Positions 25,483-36,333 are shown, counted from the first letter of the stretch. The stretch: 64,000 nt of DNA from Ornithinibacillus californiensis (GCF_001038485.1 NZ_LDUE01000035.1:1-64000), one strand, 5' to 3'. A program made the numbers and translations. The notes: generated by a model from the letters alone, not told the origin.

Positions 25483-27400
25483 TCTGTCTCTCTCTCCTTA
25501 GTTGTTCTAAACGTAATAAAGCATACGCTAATCTTTGCTCGTATTGGTCTGAACTAGACTTATCTGGAATTCTTCCATTTTCATTTTTAAATTGAACAAT
25601 TTGAGGATACAACATAATTAATTCATCTTCAGAAAAGGTAAATTTTATACCATCCATATAATCTTGAATAAATCGTAATGTTGGTGCATCTATTTCTTTT
25701 GAAATAACCTCATAAGCGCGTTGGAAAGGATTCACTTCATCAATTAAATCAATGGCAATATCATCAATATTGATAAATTTATTAGCCATTTTTAGGAATT
25801 GATTTCCGCCAGTTCCTTCTTCACGCTCAGCAGATTGAATAACAGATTGTGCAACTAAGTGCTGACGTACCTCCTCAGTCTCATCATTTGATAAATCAGG
25901 GTAGGTATTCATTATGACACGAGGTATAAGTTGTTTATTAATCACTTTCGCCACTACGCCAGCAGCAATAGCTTGCTGAATTTGACTATCTTGTAAAACA
26001 GTGGCTTTCAAATCATTCAAATCGTTTTGAATAATATCTTTTGAACGATTAGTACTTGGCTCTTTTAACCCTTTGATAAAAATATCTGTTCCTTTTGATT
26101 TTTGATCATCATTATCCTTACGCTTAAATTTAAAGTTTGGAGCCAATACAGATTCCATCAAAAGGCTCGCAGTTATTGCCTTCATGACATTATTAACCGC
26201 AAACATGACCTCATCATCCTGAGCATCTGGTTGAGCAATTAAATTGGTAAATTGTGCATGAGTTTTATTTGAACTATCACGAGTCACGCGACCAATAATT
26301 TGCACAATTTCAGTTAAAGAATTACGATATCCGATTGTTAAAGCATATTCTGCAAAAGGCCAGTCAAATCCCTCTTTTGCCATACCAAGTGCAATAATAA
26401 TATCTAAGTCATCGAGTTTAGACATATTTCTGATATATTCTTGAACCTTTTCACGACCATCCTCATTAACTAAATCAGCAATTTTTAATACTCGTCCTGT
26501 TTCTTCAGTTACTAGCCAAAGTCCTGTATTTTCATCAAATTTTGCATCACCTAATTCTTCTAAAATACGATCAACTTCATCGTATTTATCTTTAGTTGAT
26601 TCACCTGAATTAACATTTGGAATATGAATAATTGTTTTCTTTGAAGTATCTAAAACCTCTGAAAGTGCATCTGTATAACGACCTCTATAGAAGCTATAGC
26701 CCATTGCGAAACTTTTTAAATACTTGTAACCCTCAAGTTGTTCGTAATAAGTATAAGTTACCTTATCAAACTTTTGCTCATCAGCTGGTTCAAGAATCCG
26801 GATTGAATCACCGCGAAAGTAAGATCCAGTCATAGCGACGATATGGGCAGAAGAATTACCCATAATATTACGCAACGCATTACCAAGGACAGAATTATCA
26901 TCTTGTGATACATGATGAAATTCATCAATGGCAAGTAAAACATTGTTAAAGTCCGATTCATTCAAATTTTCAAAAGCAAAACGTAAAGTTGCATGAGTAC
27001 ACACCATAATATTATCCTCTGAGTCTGTAGAACGAATAAAATCAACAAACTGTGACACTTTACTTTTACTCGACCCACGATCCGTGAGATTATTTTTTGC
27101 ATTAATAACCCAATCCGTAAAGAAGCCGAATTTTGCTAACGCTGTGGTTTGAAAAGATTTTCCAATTGAACGTTCTGGAACCGCTATAATTACTTTTTTT
27201 ATATCTTGATTTGTAAGCTTATCCAAAGCTACAAACATTAATGCGCGTGACTTACCTGAAGCAGGAGGAGCTTTAACTAATAGATATTGTGATGCACGTT
27301 TCTCATATACACGCGCCTGCATCTCACGCATACCTAATTTATTTATATTTTGGCTTTGTCCAGTACCATTATAATTAATTTCAAAAATGTTAGATGTCAT
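25475..27400 (-). CDS. SF2 DEAD/DEAH-type helicase of a methyltransferase-helicase-nuclease system
   Basis: This 641-residue ATPase has Walker A APPASGKS (44-51), Walker B DEFHH (159-163), motif III TGSY and motif VI QIIGRVTRD (367-375). The last 220 residues are a helical accessory region. It overlaps the methyltransferase stop by 4 bp (ATGA) and the nuclease gene by 8 bp. In such systems the helicase probably translocates DNA for a restriction complex, as in Type I/III or DISARM-like systems. The precise type is not identified. Confidence 0.85.
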   Translation of the reverse strand: MTSNIFEINYNGTGQSQNINKLGMREMQARVYEKRASQYLLVKAPPASGKSRALMFVALDKLTNQDIKKVIIAVPERSIGKSFQTTALAKFGFFTDWVINAKNNLTDRGSSKSKVSQFVDFIRSTDSEDNIMVCTHATLRFAFENLNESDFNNVLLAIDEFHHVSQDDNSVLGNALRNIMGNSSAHIVAMTGSYFRGDSIRILEPADEQKFDKVTYTYYEQLEGYKYLKSFAMGYSFYRGRYTDALSEVLDTSKKTIIHIPNVNSGESTKDKYDEVDRILEELGDAKFDENTGLWLVTEETGRVLKIADLVNEDGREKVQEYIRNMSKLDDLDIIIALGMAKEGFDWPFAEYALTIGYRNSLTEIVQIIGRVTRDSSNKTHAQFTNLIAQPDAQDDEVMFAVNNVMKAITASLLMESVLAPNFKFKRKDNDDQKSKGTDIFIKGLKEPSTNRSKDIIQNDLNDLKATVLQDSQIQQAIAAGVVAKVINKQLIPRVIMNTYPDLSNDETEEVRQHLVAQSVIQSAEREEGTGGNQFLKMANKFINIDDIAIDLIDEVNPFQRAYEVISKEIDAPTLRFIQDYMDGIKFTFSEDELIMLYPQIVQFKNENGRIPDKSSSDQYEQRLAYALLRLEQLRRERQNG

Positions 27401-30158
27401 TTTTTATCCTCACTTACCATTTCTTGATAAAGTTTTAACAATACACTCAAACGTTCCTCATCAGATTTGAATGGTTCTTGCTTGTAAGCACGTTCCACAA
27501 TACCATCAATTTTTTCATGTGCTTTGCGTAATCTAGCGTTCATTGGTTTATTCGCACCTCCATAAAGCTCAGCGAGAGTACCCCCTTCTTCTTCACGGAC
27601 ATCTAGCATTTCTAAAACGGCTTCTTCAAGGGTATTTTTACGATTTGTTGAGAGCTTAGGAATTGGGAAAGTATTATAAACCATTCCTGCAGAATAGCGA
27701 TACCTTGTTTCCAGTTTGCCACCAACTGCGCGAAGCCAAGTCATATGCATTCGAGATTCTAAGATACCGAGGAGCCAAATTGGGGCGTCGTATATCACAT
27801 AGTTAGCATTTGTTGGCACTGTATTTTCATCAATAAATACCGCAGGTAAATAATCTCGTTTTTCTGAGTTAATTACCGGCAATATAATTGCTGGCTTTGC
27901 TTGATATCTATCTTCTGCGAATTTCCAAGGTTTATTTTCCGCTCTCTTTGTCCCAACACGCTTACTCTGACTTCTAAAAGCCTTAACTTTATCAATTCTC
28001 TCCTTTATTAGAGGAACATTTACAGCATCATCTACTTCACTATCTTCAATCCATAACGCATAAGTATAAGTACCTTTTACTAAATTATCGGCGTTTACAC
28101 ATTTTTTCAAATATTTTTCTGCACTTGGATATTTTTCTACAAGATTATTTCTCTCAGCAATGGATAAAATAAGATTATTATCCCCATATTCAGAACTCCC
28201 AACGTTCATTTGATACGGAAGCTCAGAATTAGGATTTTTTGATTTCTTAATATTAAAACTATCACCAGACTCTAAATAGCCATTAATTTTCTCAACAGCG
28301 ATAATATCTGCATCTTTAAAAATTAATTTAGGTTCATCGCTTTTATTTGCAAAACCGACAATTACAACTGTTACCCCAGCTTTGTTTTTAGCACTATTGC
28401 TCCATTTAAACGATGGATACGCAAATGAAATTTCTAATTTATCTAAAATATTATTAATCACAAAGGGAGACTGTTCTCCTTGGAATAGTGAATTAGTTGA
28501 GACGAATGCAGCTTTAGCATTTCGTTGGAAAATATATCGTCTTGCCTTTACAAACCAACCGAAAATATAATCCATTATTCGTGTTTCGATTGGATGGATT
28601 GCTACACGTAAATCTTCTTTTTGTTCTTCACTTTGAGGGTTTCTACCTTTTGTCCCAATGTACGGTGGATTCCCAATAATATATACTTCGTCGTTCGCTT
28701 CATACGGGACAACTTCATCCCAATCAATTGTAATGCGTTACCATGTACGATATTTCCTGATTCCTGGAGTGGAAGTATTCTAGGCTGATAATCAGCTAAT
28801 GATTCTATCATTTCAACATTCATTTGATGTTCAGCAATATAAAGAGAAAGTATAGCCACCTCATGTGCGAAATCATCAAGCTCAATGCCTGAGAATTGGT
28901 TTAGTTTAATCTTAGATTGTTTGAGAAAATCTCCTTGATAAACATTCTTTTCTTTTAAAGCATCCTGGATTTCACGGATTTTAACAAGGATCTGGATTTC
29001 GAGTCTGCGCAACTCCTTGTAGGCAATAATTAAAAAGTTACCAGATCCACAGGCCGGATCTAAGAACTTAATTTTACTCATTCGCTCAAGCAAATTATTC
29101 AGTTCTTTGATAATATTACGCTGTTGTTCACGTCTTTGTTTTTCGGTAATCTCTCGTTCTAAGTAATCATCCGCACGATCAGAAAGTCTTTGGTACTCAG
29201 CTTGAAGATTATCCAAAAATAGAGGTTTAATTACTTTCAAAATGTTTGATACGCTAGTGTAGTGCATGCCTGAGACTTGGCGTTCTTCTTTGTTTGCAAC
29301 AGTTTGAATCATTGCACCCAAAATATCGGGATTGATTTCATTCCAGTTAAGCAGCTCGCCTGCTTCGATAAGTAGTTTTCGGGTTAAAGTGCTGAAATTT
29401 AAGTCGTGATGTGGTTCTTTGAATAGTTTACCATTAACGTATGGAAATTTTTTTAACCATTCTGGCGTATCGTGTCTTTGGTTTTCAGGCACATCTAGGA
29501 TTAAAAATAATTCTTTGATGACTGAATTTAGATTACTTCCATCGGTTTTAGTTCTTGTTTTAAGGACATTAGTAAAAGAGCCCTTAGTAATAATTTCTGT
29601 ATCTTCACAGAAGTATAAGAAAAGTGAACGAATTAGAAAAAGGTTAAAGGTTTTACCTTCAGCATCTTTTTTTGAAAGCTCTGGATTGATCTTAACCAAT
29701 TCATCATAAAGTTTTGTGAAACGCTCAGCAGCTTTTATGTCTGCTAGATTTTCTTTTTGGTAATCTACTTTTTCAATCCCATTCCATGCAAGGAAAAACT
29801 CTGCATAAGTTGGTAAATCCTCAAAGTGAATGGCAAGAGAATCATTTGTTTTTGTATCTTTTGCATAAAGCATTTCAAAATCAGTTGTGATAATATAGCG
29901 AGGCTTTTGATTTTGAGATACAATTTCCTGCTCTATTTCATCAATAGCTTGTAGTGGATTGTTTTCAACTTTACGATAATGAACTTTATTTCGTATCAAA
30001 AAATCCCCTTCACTCGATTTAGCACGTGTGATACTAGTTTTAGGAATATCAAAAAGTCTTAAAAACTCTTCAATAAAAGTCTCTTCATTTAAATTTTCGA
30101 CTAATTGTTTAACTCTATCTTCAATTTCTGTGATCGTTAATAAATATTTTTTTGACAT
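27397..30158 (-). pseudogene. MmeI-like class I N6-adenine DNA methyltransferase, broken by a frameshift
   Basis: Two frames together make one protein of about 920 residues. The first part (ATG 30158) has an MmeI-type N-terminus, motif X GMHYTS (about 297-302) and SAM motif I DPACGSGNF (367-375). The second part, open through to the stop at 27397, carries catalytic motif IV NPPY (codons 28660-28671) and a target-recognition-like C-terminus. The frames meet near 28741-28750, where one base is missing (CAATT then GATTGG), so the encoded first half ends early at 28602. The loss would disarm self-protection unless it is a sequencing error. It is first in the operon with the helicase and GIY-YIG nuclease. 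Confidence 0.8.
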
Positions 30159-30418
30159 ATGAGTTTCAGTCCTTTAATTATTAGTTAATATTGATAATAT
30201 TATAGCAAAGTTTATTAAGGCCTCTGCTAATTATTTTCGTTCAATCATTAGGTATCAAATCTAACCCGTCATTAACTATCCAAGATAGTGTTAATAATTC
30301 ACCATGCTTTAACACTCTACTTTTAGACTTGATTTATTTACACCTTGTTTCTCGTAGTTTAAAAGAGTTCTATACACTTTACGATTATTAAGTTGGCTTA
30401 ACTCTTACTTAATAGAGA

Positions 30419-30676
30419 TTAGGAAGACTGTTCGTTCTTTTCATTTAATCGTAGGATACAACTCACCACATCTAGCCTCTTTTTTCCACACTGCTGGCGA
30501 ATTATTGTAGTATATTGCCCATTTTTCACCATCTTAGCTTTATTTATGGCATACAGCTTTTGAATTGTATTTATCATTTCTGGTTCTTCTATTTCATCTT
30601 GCCAGTATTTATCTATCACTTCATTAATTGAAGATGCTAAATGACGCTGTGTCTTTTGAAAAAGTTTAACTTCCAC
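30419..30676 (-). CDS. TIGR04540-like small conserved protein
   Basis: This 85-residue basic protein has the pattern QKTQRHLASSINEVIDKYW, then YTTIIRQQCGKKRLDVV, which I recall as the TIGR04540 family of unknown function. It starts with GTG at 30676 after AGGAGT. It is monocistronic, upstream of the methyltransferase operon by about 260 bp of sequence without a gene. No function is known to me. Confidence 0.65.
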   Translation of the reverse strand: MEVKLFQKTQRHLASSINEVIDKYWQDEIEEPEMINTIQKLYAINKAKMVKNGQYTTIIRQQCGKKRLDVVSCILRLNEKNEQSS

Positions 30677-30843
30677 TTGAAGTCACTCCTATTTCTTACT
30701 TTTTTTATACTATATCTTTATTTTATATGTAGTTCTATAGTAATACAACTGTGGAGAAGAAAATTACATATATTTTCCCTAGGCACCTGCATTTATTTAT
30801 GAAAGAGGTTACCCATCCGTTTCATGCCCCACCCCTTTATATA

Positions 30844-30882
30844 AACCGTTGTTTATCCCTATGGATAGATAACGGTTTTTTG
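30844..30882 (+). terminator. orphan plus-strand terminator-like hairpin
   Basis: AACCGTT and an inner TATCC pair with GGATA and AACGGTT, followed by TTTTTTG. No plus-strand gene precedes it, so it may be the tail of a lost gene or a leader attenuator for the gene at 30939. Confidence 0.55.
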
Positions 30883-30938
30883 CGTTACAGAGACGACATG
30901 CGTGGTGAGAGGAGCGCACTATGAAAGGAGGAATGAAG

Positions 30939-31142
30939 ATGAACAACTCATTGGTCAAGATCCTAATCGAAGCTAAGAAACTAAACAAATGGATCCCTTC
31001 AAAGTTTCTAGTGAAGTATGACATTCAGAAGGTTAATCTATCAGAACTTGAGGATCTAGTGCTCATTCTGACTATAAAAAGCAAGTCAGGTGGATTGTTA
31101 TTGAAGTTACCACTCAAAGGTTATCACCACTTCAACAAATAA
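30939..31142 (+). CDS. small hypothetical protein
   Basis: This 67-residue basic protein begins MNNSLVKILIEAKKLNKWIP. AAAGGAGG lies 7 nt before the ATG at 30939, which supports this start over the upstream in-frame Met at 30921. It has no Cys and no clear membrane segment. Function unrecognised. Confidence 0.55.
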   Translation: MNNSLVKILIEAKKLNKWIPSKFLVKYDIQKVNLSELEDLVLILTIKSKSGGLLLKLPLKGYHHFNK

Positions 31143-31287
31143 TTAGGATTATCCAATAACATTTTGGAGGAATTTTATTCTGCGGAAGAACTTATGGCTA
31201 GATCATGAATTGAATGAATGACTATGTAAGGCTATCTTATACTTGAATTAAAATCCAGAAAAACGCTATTAGAAGGTGAGGCATTAC

Positions 31288-31404
31288 ATGAAGATGATTA
31301 GAAAAAATATCCTATCTAACAAGGAATGTATAGATTTCTATCCTAATGTGGAATTTTCACCGGGCAATTTGAATAATTTCGCAATTTTAGTATATTTTGT
31401 ATAA
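31288..31404 (+). CDS. doubtful 38-residue ORF
   Basis: ATG 31288 follows AAGGTGAGG at about 7 nt and gives MKMIRKNILSNKECIDF and on to TAA at 31402. It has no similarity I recognise. It is listed only because the stretch 31143-31433 otherwise holds nothing. Confidence 0.22.
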   Translation: MKMIRKNILSNKECIDFYPNVEFSPGNLNNFAILVYFV

Positions 31405-31433
31405 TTTAAATATAAGACAAAAGGAGGATTAAC

Positions 31434-31784
31434 ATGCCAGAAGTATTTATTAAAGTAGGACAACCTGTATTTGTGATTGATCAAGAAGAAATAATACAAG
31501 GAAATATAGTAAAATTTATGGGCAATAATAGAATGAGAGTAATTCTAGATTTTATAGGATATAAGGATTGTACTTATGGAATTAATGTCTTTATGACAAG
31601 ACAAAAAGCAGAGAAAATATTAAACTCCCGACAAAGTGCCAACCCTATCAAAATTGTAAGAGATAAAAAACCAAAACAAAACCTAAAAAGTAATATTCAT
31701 AATAAAGCAAAAGAAAAAAACAAAATCTGTGAGGCATGTGGTCTACCAATTGGTACCTATGGGCATTGTGGATGCAGTTACTAA
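31434..31784 (+). CDS. hypothetical protein with C-terminal zinc-knuckle
   Basis: This 116-residue protein has a beta-rich N-terminal half (VFIKVGQPVFVIDQ) resembling a small barrel, a Lys-rich linker, and a C-terminal CEACG...HCGC cluster that could bind zinc. AAAGGAGG lies 6 nt before the ATG. It converges with the SNIPE-like gene. Function unknown. Confidence 0.65.
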   Translation: MPEVFIKVGQPVFVIDQEEIIQGNIVKFMGNNRMRVILDFIGYKDCTYGINVFMTRQKAEKILNSRQSANPIKIVRDKKPKQNLKSNIHNKAKEKNKICEACGLPIGTYGHCGCSY

Positions 31785-31856
31785 TACATAATATCTTTCC
31801 CTAGGAAATTGAGGCATATTGAAGATATTAACACTTACCCCATTTGATAATTTTGA

Positions 31857-31891
31857 CAATAAAAAGCAGCGGAATCAACTCATTCCACTGC
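31857..31891 (-). terminator. intrinsic terminator of the DUF4041/GIY-YIG gene
   Basis: GCAGTGGAAT pairs with ATTCCGCTGC (one G-U) across a 6-nt loop on the minus strand, followed by TTTTTATTG. Confidence 0.8.
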
Positions 31892-31929
31892 CTGCATCTA
31901 TATGTTCAATTTAAATATTTATTTTCTTA

Positions 31930-33381
31930 TTAACCTGCAATTATCTTTTGTTCTCTATCAACATTTAAAGTTTGTCGATATTCAGCCGCCTCAGCTAATT
32001 TGGTAAATTCAATCGTCTTATTATGATTTTTCTTCACTACTTCTTCGATTTCTTGTAAAGTAACGCTGAAGAATTCTTTCCGTTCATTGATTTTGTTAAC
32101 ACGTTTATAAGTAAATGCCTTGTGAAGAGCATTCTCTAAGGTTGGGGCATCTTCGCTGAAAATCATAGCGTGTACATCAAAAGTAAACGGTACAGAGGCA
32201 TCACCTAGTTCCCTAACCCGATCCATTGGTTCAAGTCGCCTTGTCATACCAATTTTATAGATGTTTTCGCCAAAAGAACCTATATTAGATATGATATAAA
32301 CATATCCTGCTCTTGTGTTTTGAACCCGATACAGAACATCTTCTTTGTTTTTCTTAGTTTCTTCTAACTGTTTCTCTAATTCTTTCAATTTCTCAATTAG
32401 TTTTGCATGTTTGCCCTCATCTGTTTCTTCCATTTGTTTCTTTAATTTTTCTATTGCTTGTTCAAAATGTCGTTCTTCTTTCTCTACTTTTTCCTTCTGT
32501 TTTTCTAATTCTTTTAATGCCCTAGCTTCTTCTCTCATACGTTCTTTTATTTCAAGTTGTTCGAGTCTTTCTTCTTCTTTCTTCACTTCAAATTCATATT
32601 TTAAATATAGTTCTTCAATTTTCAAATCTCTATAATCCTTAGTAATAGACACTAATTGCATATCGGTAAGTTTATTAAGTTGTTCAAATACTTTTTGAAT
32701 ACGATCCTTACTAGCTTCTACATTGGAATACTTAACTTTTGCAATAATATTATCACACTCATTATTAAATGCTCGCAATGTCAACTTAATTGTATCTAAT
32801 ATAAACTCTTTACCTCTCTTTTTATCTCCGCCGATTTGCCAATCCAAACTATGATTTGTTGCTATCTTTTGCTTAACCATTCCCTTTTGCTTGTCTCTAA
32901 TTTCTTTCAATTTTATATTATATGCTTCAGATGTTTCCATACCATATCTTGGTGTATAAAATCCAAACGCCATGCCCTCAATATCATCTTTTAGAAGAGC
33001 TGCTTCATCCCTTATCTTTTTAGTCTCATTTTCGATACTACTTTTCTCTTGTCTCAACGTCTCTATTTTTATAGCAAGTTGGTCTTTGATTTCTAGAATA
33101 TCTGTTATAGGCTGATATTCTTTTAAAACCTCTTCCAATTCTTGAAGCACTTTTTGCTTGTTATCAATTTGATCTTCTAATTCTTCAATCTTTACCTTTA
33201 AATCTACCAATTCTCCTAATCTGTTTTTCTCCCAAAAAGTTTGATACTTTTTCATGTCCTTATATTTAAGAACAATTAAGACAATACCAACCACAGGGGG
33301 AATAATTAAGAACCAGAACGCGAATAATAAACCAATAATTATTGGAGAAAACCATATTTTTTCCTTATACAATAAATTCAA
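31930..33381 (-). CDS. membrane-anchored DUF4041 plus GIY-YIG nuclease, SNIPE-like
   Basis: The N-terminus has a hydrophobic hairpin (about residues 11-38), then coiled coil, a DUF4041 region (GFYTPRYGMETSEAYNIKL), more coiled coil and a C-terminal GIY-YIG domain: AGYVYIISNIG, IYKIGMTRRL, RVREL and a Glu in TLENALHKAF. This order matches SNIPE, a membrane nuclease reported to cut phage DNA during injection; the assignment rests on architecture. Length 483. The start is uncertain: TTG 33381 is very close to GGAG, and TTG 33372 has better spacing. Monocistronic with its own terminator. Confidence 0.8.
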   Translation of the reverse strand: MNLLYKEKIWFSPIIIGLLFAFWFLIIPPVVGIVLIVLKYKDMKKYQTFWEKNRLGELVDLKVKIEELEDQIDNKQKVLQELEEVLKEYQPITDILEIKDQLAIKIETLRQEKSSIENETKKIRDEAALLKDDIEGMAFGFYTPRYGMETSEAYNIKLKEIRDKQKGMVKQKIATNHSLDWQIGGDKKRGKEFILDTIKLTLRAFNNECDNIIAKVKYSNVEASKDRIQKVFEQLNKLTDMQLVSITKDYRDLKIEELYLKYEFEVKKEEERLEQLEIKERMREEARALKELEKQKEKVEKEERHFEQAIEKLKKQMEETDEGKHAKLIEKLKELEKQLEETKKNKEDVLYRVQNTRAGYVYIISNIGSFGENIYKIGMTRRLEPMDRVRELGDASVPFTFDVHAMIFSEDAPTLENALHKAFTYKRVNKINERKEFFSVTLQEIEEVVKKNHNKTIEFTKLAEAAEYRQTLNVDREQKIIAG

Positions 33382-33736
33382 CTCCTATTATTTTTATCCT
33401 CAGCATGAAAGGAATAGACCATTTAATCATAATTTAAACTATAGTACTCATATTTCAGACTAAATAGGTATTTAGACCTATTTGTTTAAGTATACTCTAC
33501 CTTATGGGTATTTCCTTATAAAATTTTTTCTAACCATGGAAGAAAATGCTATTGATAGTTTAAGATTGATATTGGTTACTTCAATCACAACTTCCCAGTA
33601 TACCAACAATTACTAGATTCTGACCAATGCATCCTTATTAATTCCACACTTCTATTGAGGGTAGGTATAGTACTATTTTCTAGAGCTGCAACAGTAATTG
33701 TTTTCATCCTTTACAATAAATATCCTAGACATCATA
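33382..33736. other. intergenic stretch without a gene
   Basis: This AT-rich DNA separates the SNIPE-like and GmrSD-like genes. It has no convincing ORF, hairpin or repeat, and presumably carries the promoter of the SNIPE-like gene. Confidence 0.4.
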
Positions 33737-35428
33737 TTATCCAAGCAAAGCACGAATCTTCATTGTAAGGAGCTCTTTGCGCTTTTCATAAAATTCTTCG
33801 AAATCTTCAAATTCAAGCGAAACATCCTTTGATATGATTGCCTCTTCATGAAATCTCAGCTTTTGTACATCATTCATATCGTTGTAATAATCAATAAGCC
33901 TCATATCATTTTTACTTCCGTTACTTCTTCCTTCAAGTAGATGAAGATTAGGAAGTTTATTTCGCATACTTCTCCACTTTTTCCAATCATCCATTGAAAT
34001 CGAAGTTGGCTTACTATTATCAAATCGACTGACCGGATGAAGATGGTCTTGTTCATATTTATAGTTTTTATTTCTCCAATCAAGATTTAAATAATAAAGA
34101 ACTTCTCCAGCAACTCTACTTCCCTTTTCAGAATTAAGGACATCCTCTATTTTTCCATCTGTCACTCTCAAATCATTGATTTGATCAAGCATTTCAATAG
34201 TTATTTCATGATCAAAGCTGTTTATATAACTCTTCATTTGTTGTAGCTTTCCTGTAGTACCAGATTGGAAATAAGTGAAAAATATAGCTCTAAGCAAATA
34301 TGCACGAACTGCATTAATGTTATTGTTATATTCGGTATTGTAATAAATGTAATATATAATCGGTAGCAGAACGTTCCAACTGCTTGAAAAATGTCTAACA
34401 TCTATTTTTAACTCCTGAAGTAATCTCTCTAGATTTGTGAGCGCTCTTTTGAATTCGTTCCAATCGTTTTTCAAGGTTTCTGCAATACCTTTGTTTATAT
34501 TCGATTTTACAACATCTCCATATAACATCAAGGCTGAACGAATAATAAAGTCTGTATCGAATTTCTCATAAGAATCGACTAGAATCTTACCAAACTCGCT
34601 TCTCGCACTTGGCCAGTATGCCTCTAGAATTGACATCGTAATCTCCGATTTGCGAAGTGGTTTTCCTCCACTATTAAATCTGACAAACATTTCAAGAGCA
34701 TCATCTTGTTTCATGTCTGTAATTTCAGTATATCTTACTAGCTTCGCTGTAAAAATCTTATTATATAGTAACTGCAAAATGTTTCTAGCATATTCTTTGC
34801 TATCAGCAGGAACATTCACAATTGCTTGCTCAATTGCTGACTCTCTTGTGGCTTCGTTTTGATATTCCTCGCTTAGAATATCTTTCAATTCAAACTGAGT
34901 TGGACTTATTTTTCCTATTTTATCACTGAATTTAATATCGAATTTCTTACTGTTATACTCTTCTTCATCTATCGTTACTTTATTCTTATTTAATTCAATC
35001 AACAGTTTAGTACGGATTATACTCCCACTATTTTTTCTAGCATTTTTAGGACGTATATACGCCTCGCCAAATAATGATAAGAATAAAGATGTTAATCTTT
35101 GTTGCCCATCTAGGATTGCAGTATCTGTATTCTTAACATTAATGCTTGTTAATTCGTAATTCACACTATCCGCCGTTTTTCTGCTATCAAAAGTTACATT
35201 AGAGAGGAAATTACAAAAATAGGTATCCCACGTAACATTAGAATCATCAACACGCCAAAACAAAAATGTCGCAATCGGATAGTCCAACAAGATAGAATCC
35301 CATAATTTCTCTATCTGTTCCATGTTCCAAACATATTGTCTTTGAAAAGCAGGCATTACATATTTCCCATCCTTGATATTTTGCAATGCTTCAAAAATTG
35401 TTATGCTATTATCTATTAGTTTACTCAT
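33737..35428 (-). CDS. GmrSD-like DUF262 plus HNH protein (type IV restriction-like)
   Basis: The N-terminal DUF262 (ParB/Srx-like NTPase) motifs are PAFQRQYVW (26-34) and DGQQRLTS (107-114). The C-terminal DUF1524/HNH-type nuclease has DHLHPVSRF (461-469) and NKLPNLHLLEG (490-500). GmrSD cuts glucosylated-hydroxymethylcytosine phage DNA, and related single-chain proteins act against other modified phages. Length 563, ATG 35428 with GAGGGA upstream. Both domains look intact, so it is probably active. Confidence 0.85.
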   Translation of the reverse strand: MSKLIDNSITIFEALQNIKDGKYVMPAFQRQYVWNMEQIEKLWDSILLDYPIATFLFWRVDDSNVTWDTYFCNFLSNVTFDSRKTADSVNYELTSINVKNTDTAILDGQQRLTSLFLSLFGEAYIRPKNARKNSGSIIRTKLLIELNKNKVTIDEEEYNSKKFDIKFSDKIGKISPTQFELKDILSEEYQNEATRESAIEQAIVNVPADSKEYARNILQLLYNKIFTAKLVRYTEITDMKQDDALEMFVRFNSGGKPLRKSEITMSILEAYWPSARSEFGKILVDSYEKFDTDFIIRSALMLYGDVVKSNINKGIAETLKNDWNEFKRALTNLERLLQELKIDVRHFSSSWNVLLPIIYYIYYNTEYNNNINAVRAYLLRAIFFTYFQSGTTGKLQQMKSYINSFDHEITIEMLDQINDLRVTDGKIEDVLNSEKGSRVAGEVLYYLNLDWRNKNYKYEQDHLHPVSRFDNSKPTSISMDDWKKWRSMRNKLPNLHLLEGRSNGSKNDMRLIDYYNDMNDVQKLRFHEEAIISKDVSLEFEDFEEFYEKRKELLTMKIRALLG

Positions 35429-35514
35429 TAGATTATCCCTCGCAATTATTAAATTTATCTATAGATTTTACATAATTTAAAGAGCCACATTTAAAATTAC
35501 TACAACATTTCTAA

Positions 35515-36279
35515 TCACAACTTCCCAATATACCTACACTTCGGATAACTACTACACCCCAAAAACTCCCCATACTTCCCTTTTCTTTTAACCAAATCAG
35601 AATTACACTTTGGACATTTCAATTTATCAAGATTAGTAGTCTTGCTTTTTGCTATTTCCAATTTAACTTCTTGGACATGCTTCTTACTGATTTGCTTTTT
35701 CTCTTTCTTATCTACAACAACTAGTTTGTTTAACTTACTATGTAAATTATTTATCAATGAATTATCGATTATGATAGCATTTTTCTCTTTAATCGTTTTA
35801 TATAAATCTCTAAAATGAATTACCTTTGCACGGGTAAATTTTTCTTTGAATTTAAAAGTAGATTGATTAGAGAATGCAATAATTGATGTAAACAATTTCT
35901 TTTCTATTCCTAGATAATTCTCTAGTGCTTTAGTGTGACCAGCGTTTTGCCAGATTGGATTAAACAGTTTTTCTTTTCGTTTATAAATAACCTGTGTCCA
36001 GTATTTACTTTTTTCATTGCCGAAAATCCATCCATTATAGGCCTTCGTTTCTATCACGAAAATACCATATGAAGACACTACAACATGATCGACCTGAGTC
36101 GTTTTATTTTCTTCTGTCGGCACATACAAATCATGATAGATTTTATACTCATTTTCATCTAACTTTCTAAGGAGTTTATTAACACGATTTTCACCGAATC
36201 TCCCTTTTATGGTCGCGTAATTATAGTTGATGAAAAATAGTACCAGAAACAGAATTATTAGTATATATATGAAAACCAT
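35515..36279 (-). CDS. membrane NERD-domain protein with C-terminal topoisomerase-type zinc finger
   Basis: From ATG 36279 (AGGAGG upstream; the longer ORF to 36333 has no ribosome site) the protein starts with one membrane segment. A NERD nuclease-related domain follows ([30 protein letters not shown]) with Asp and Glu-x-Lys of a PD-(D/E)xK fold. A C-terminal Cys4 zinc finger ([16 protein letters not shown] then CSSYPKC) ends the chain. It may process DNA at the membrane. Length 254. Adjacent to the GmrSD-like gene, 86 bp away. Confidence 0.82.
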   Translation of the reverse strand: MVFIYILIILFLVLFFINYNYATIKGRFGENRVNKLLRKLDENEYKIYHDLYVPTEENKTTQVDHVVVSSYGIFVIETKAYNGWIFGNEKSKYWTQVIYKRKEKLFNPIWQNAGHTKALENYLGIEKKLFTSIIAFSNQSTFKFKEKFTRAKVIHFRDLYKTIKEKNAIIIDNSLINNLHSKLNKLVVVDKKEKKQISKKHVQEVKLEIAKSKTTNLDKLKCPKCNSDLVKRKGKYGEFLGCSSYPKCRYIGKL

Positions 36280-36333
36280 CCGGATCCTCCTAGTAGTAAA
36301 AATATGGTAATAGCGATAATTCAATATTACCAT

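Noticed and set aside
27397-28575. independent 392-residue methyltransferase-like gene starting at 28575
   Set aside because: Its frame continues open upstream through NPPY to the frameshift point, so it is the second half of the gene beginning at 30158.
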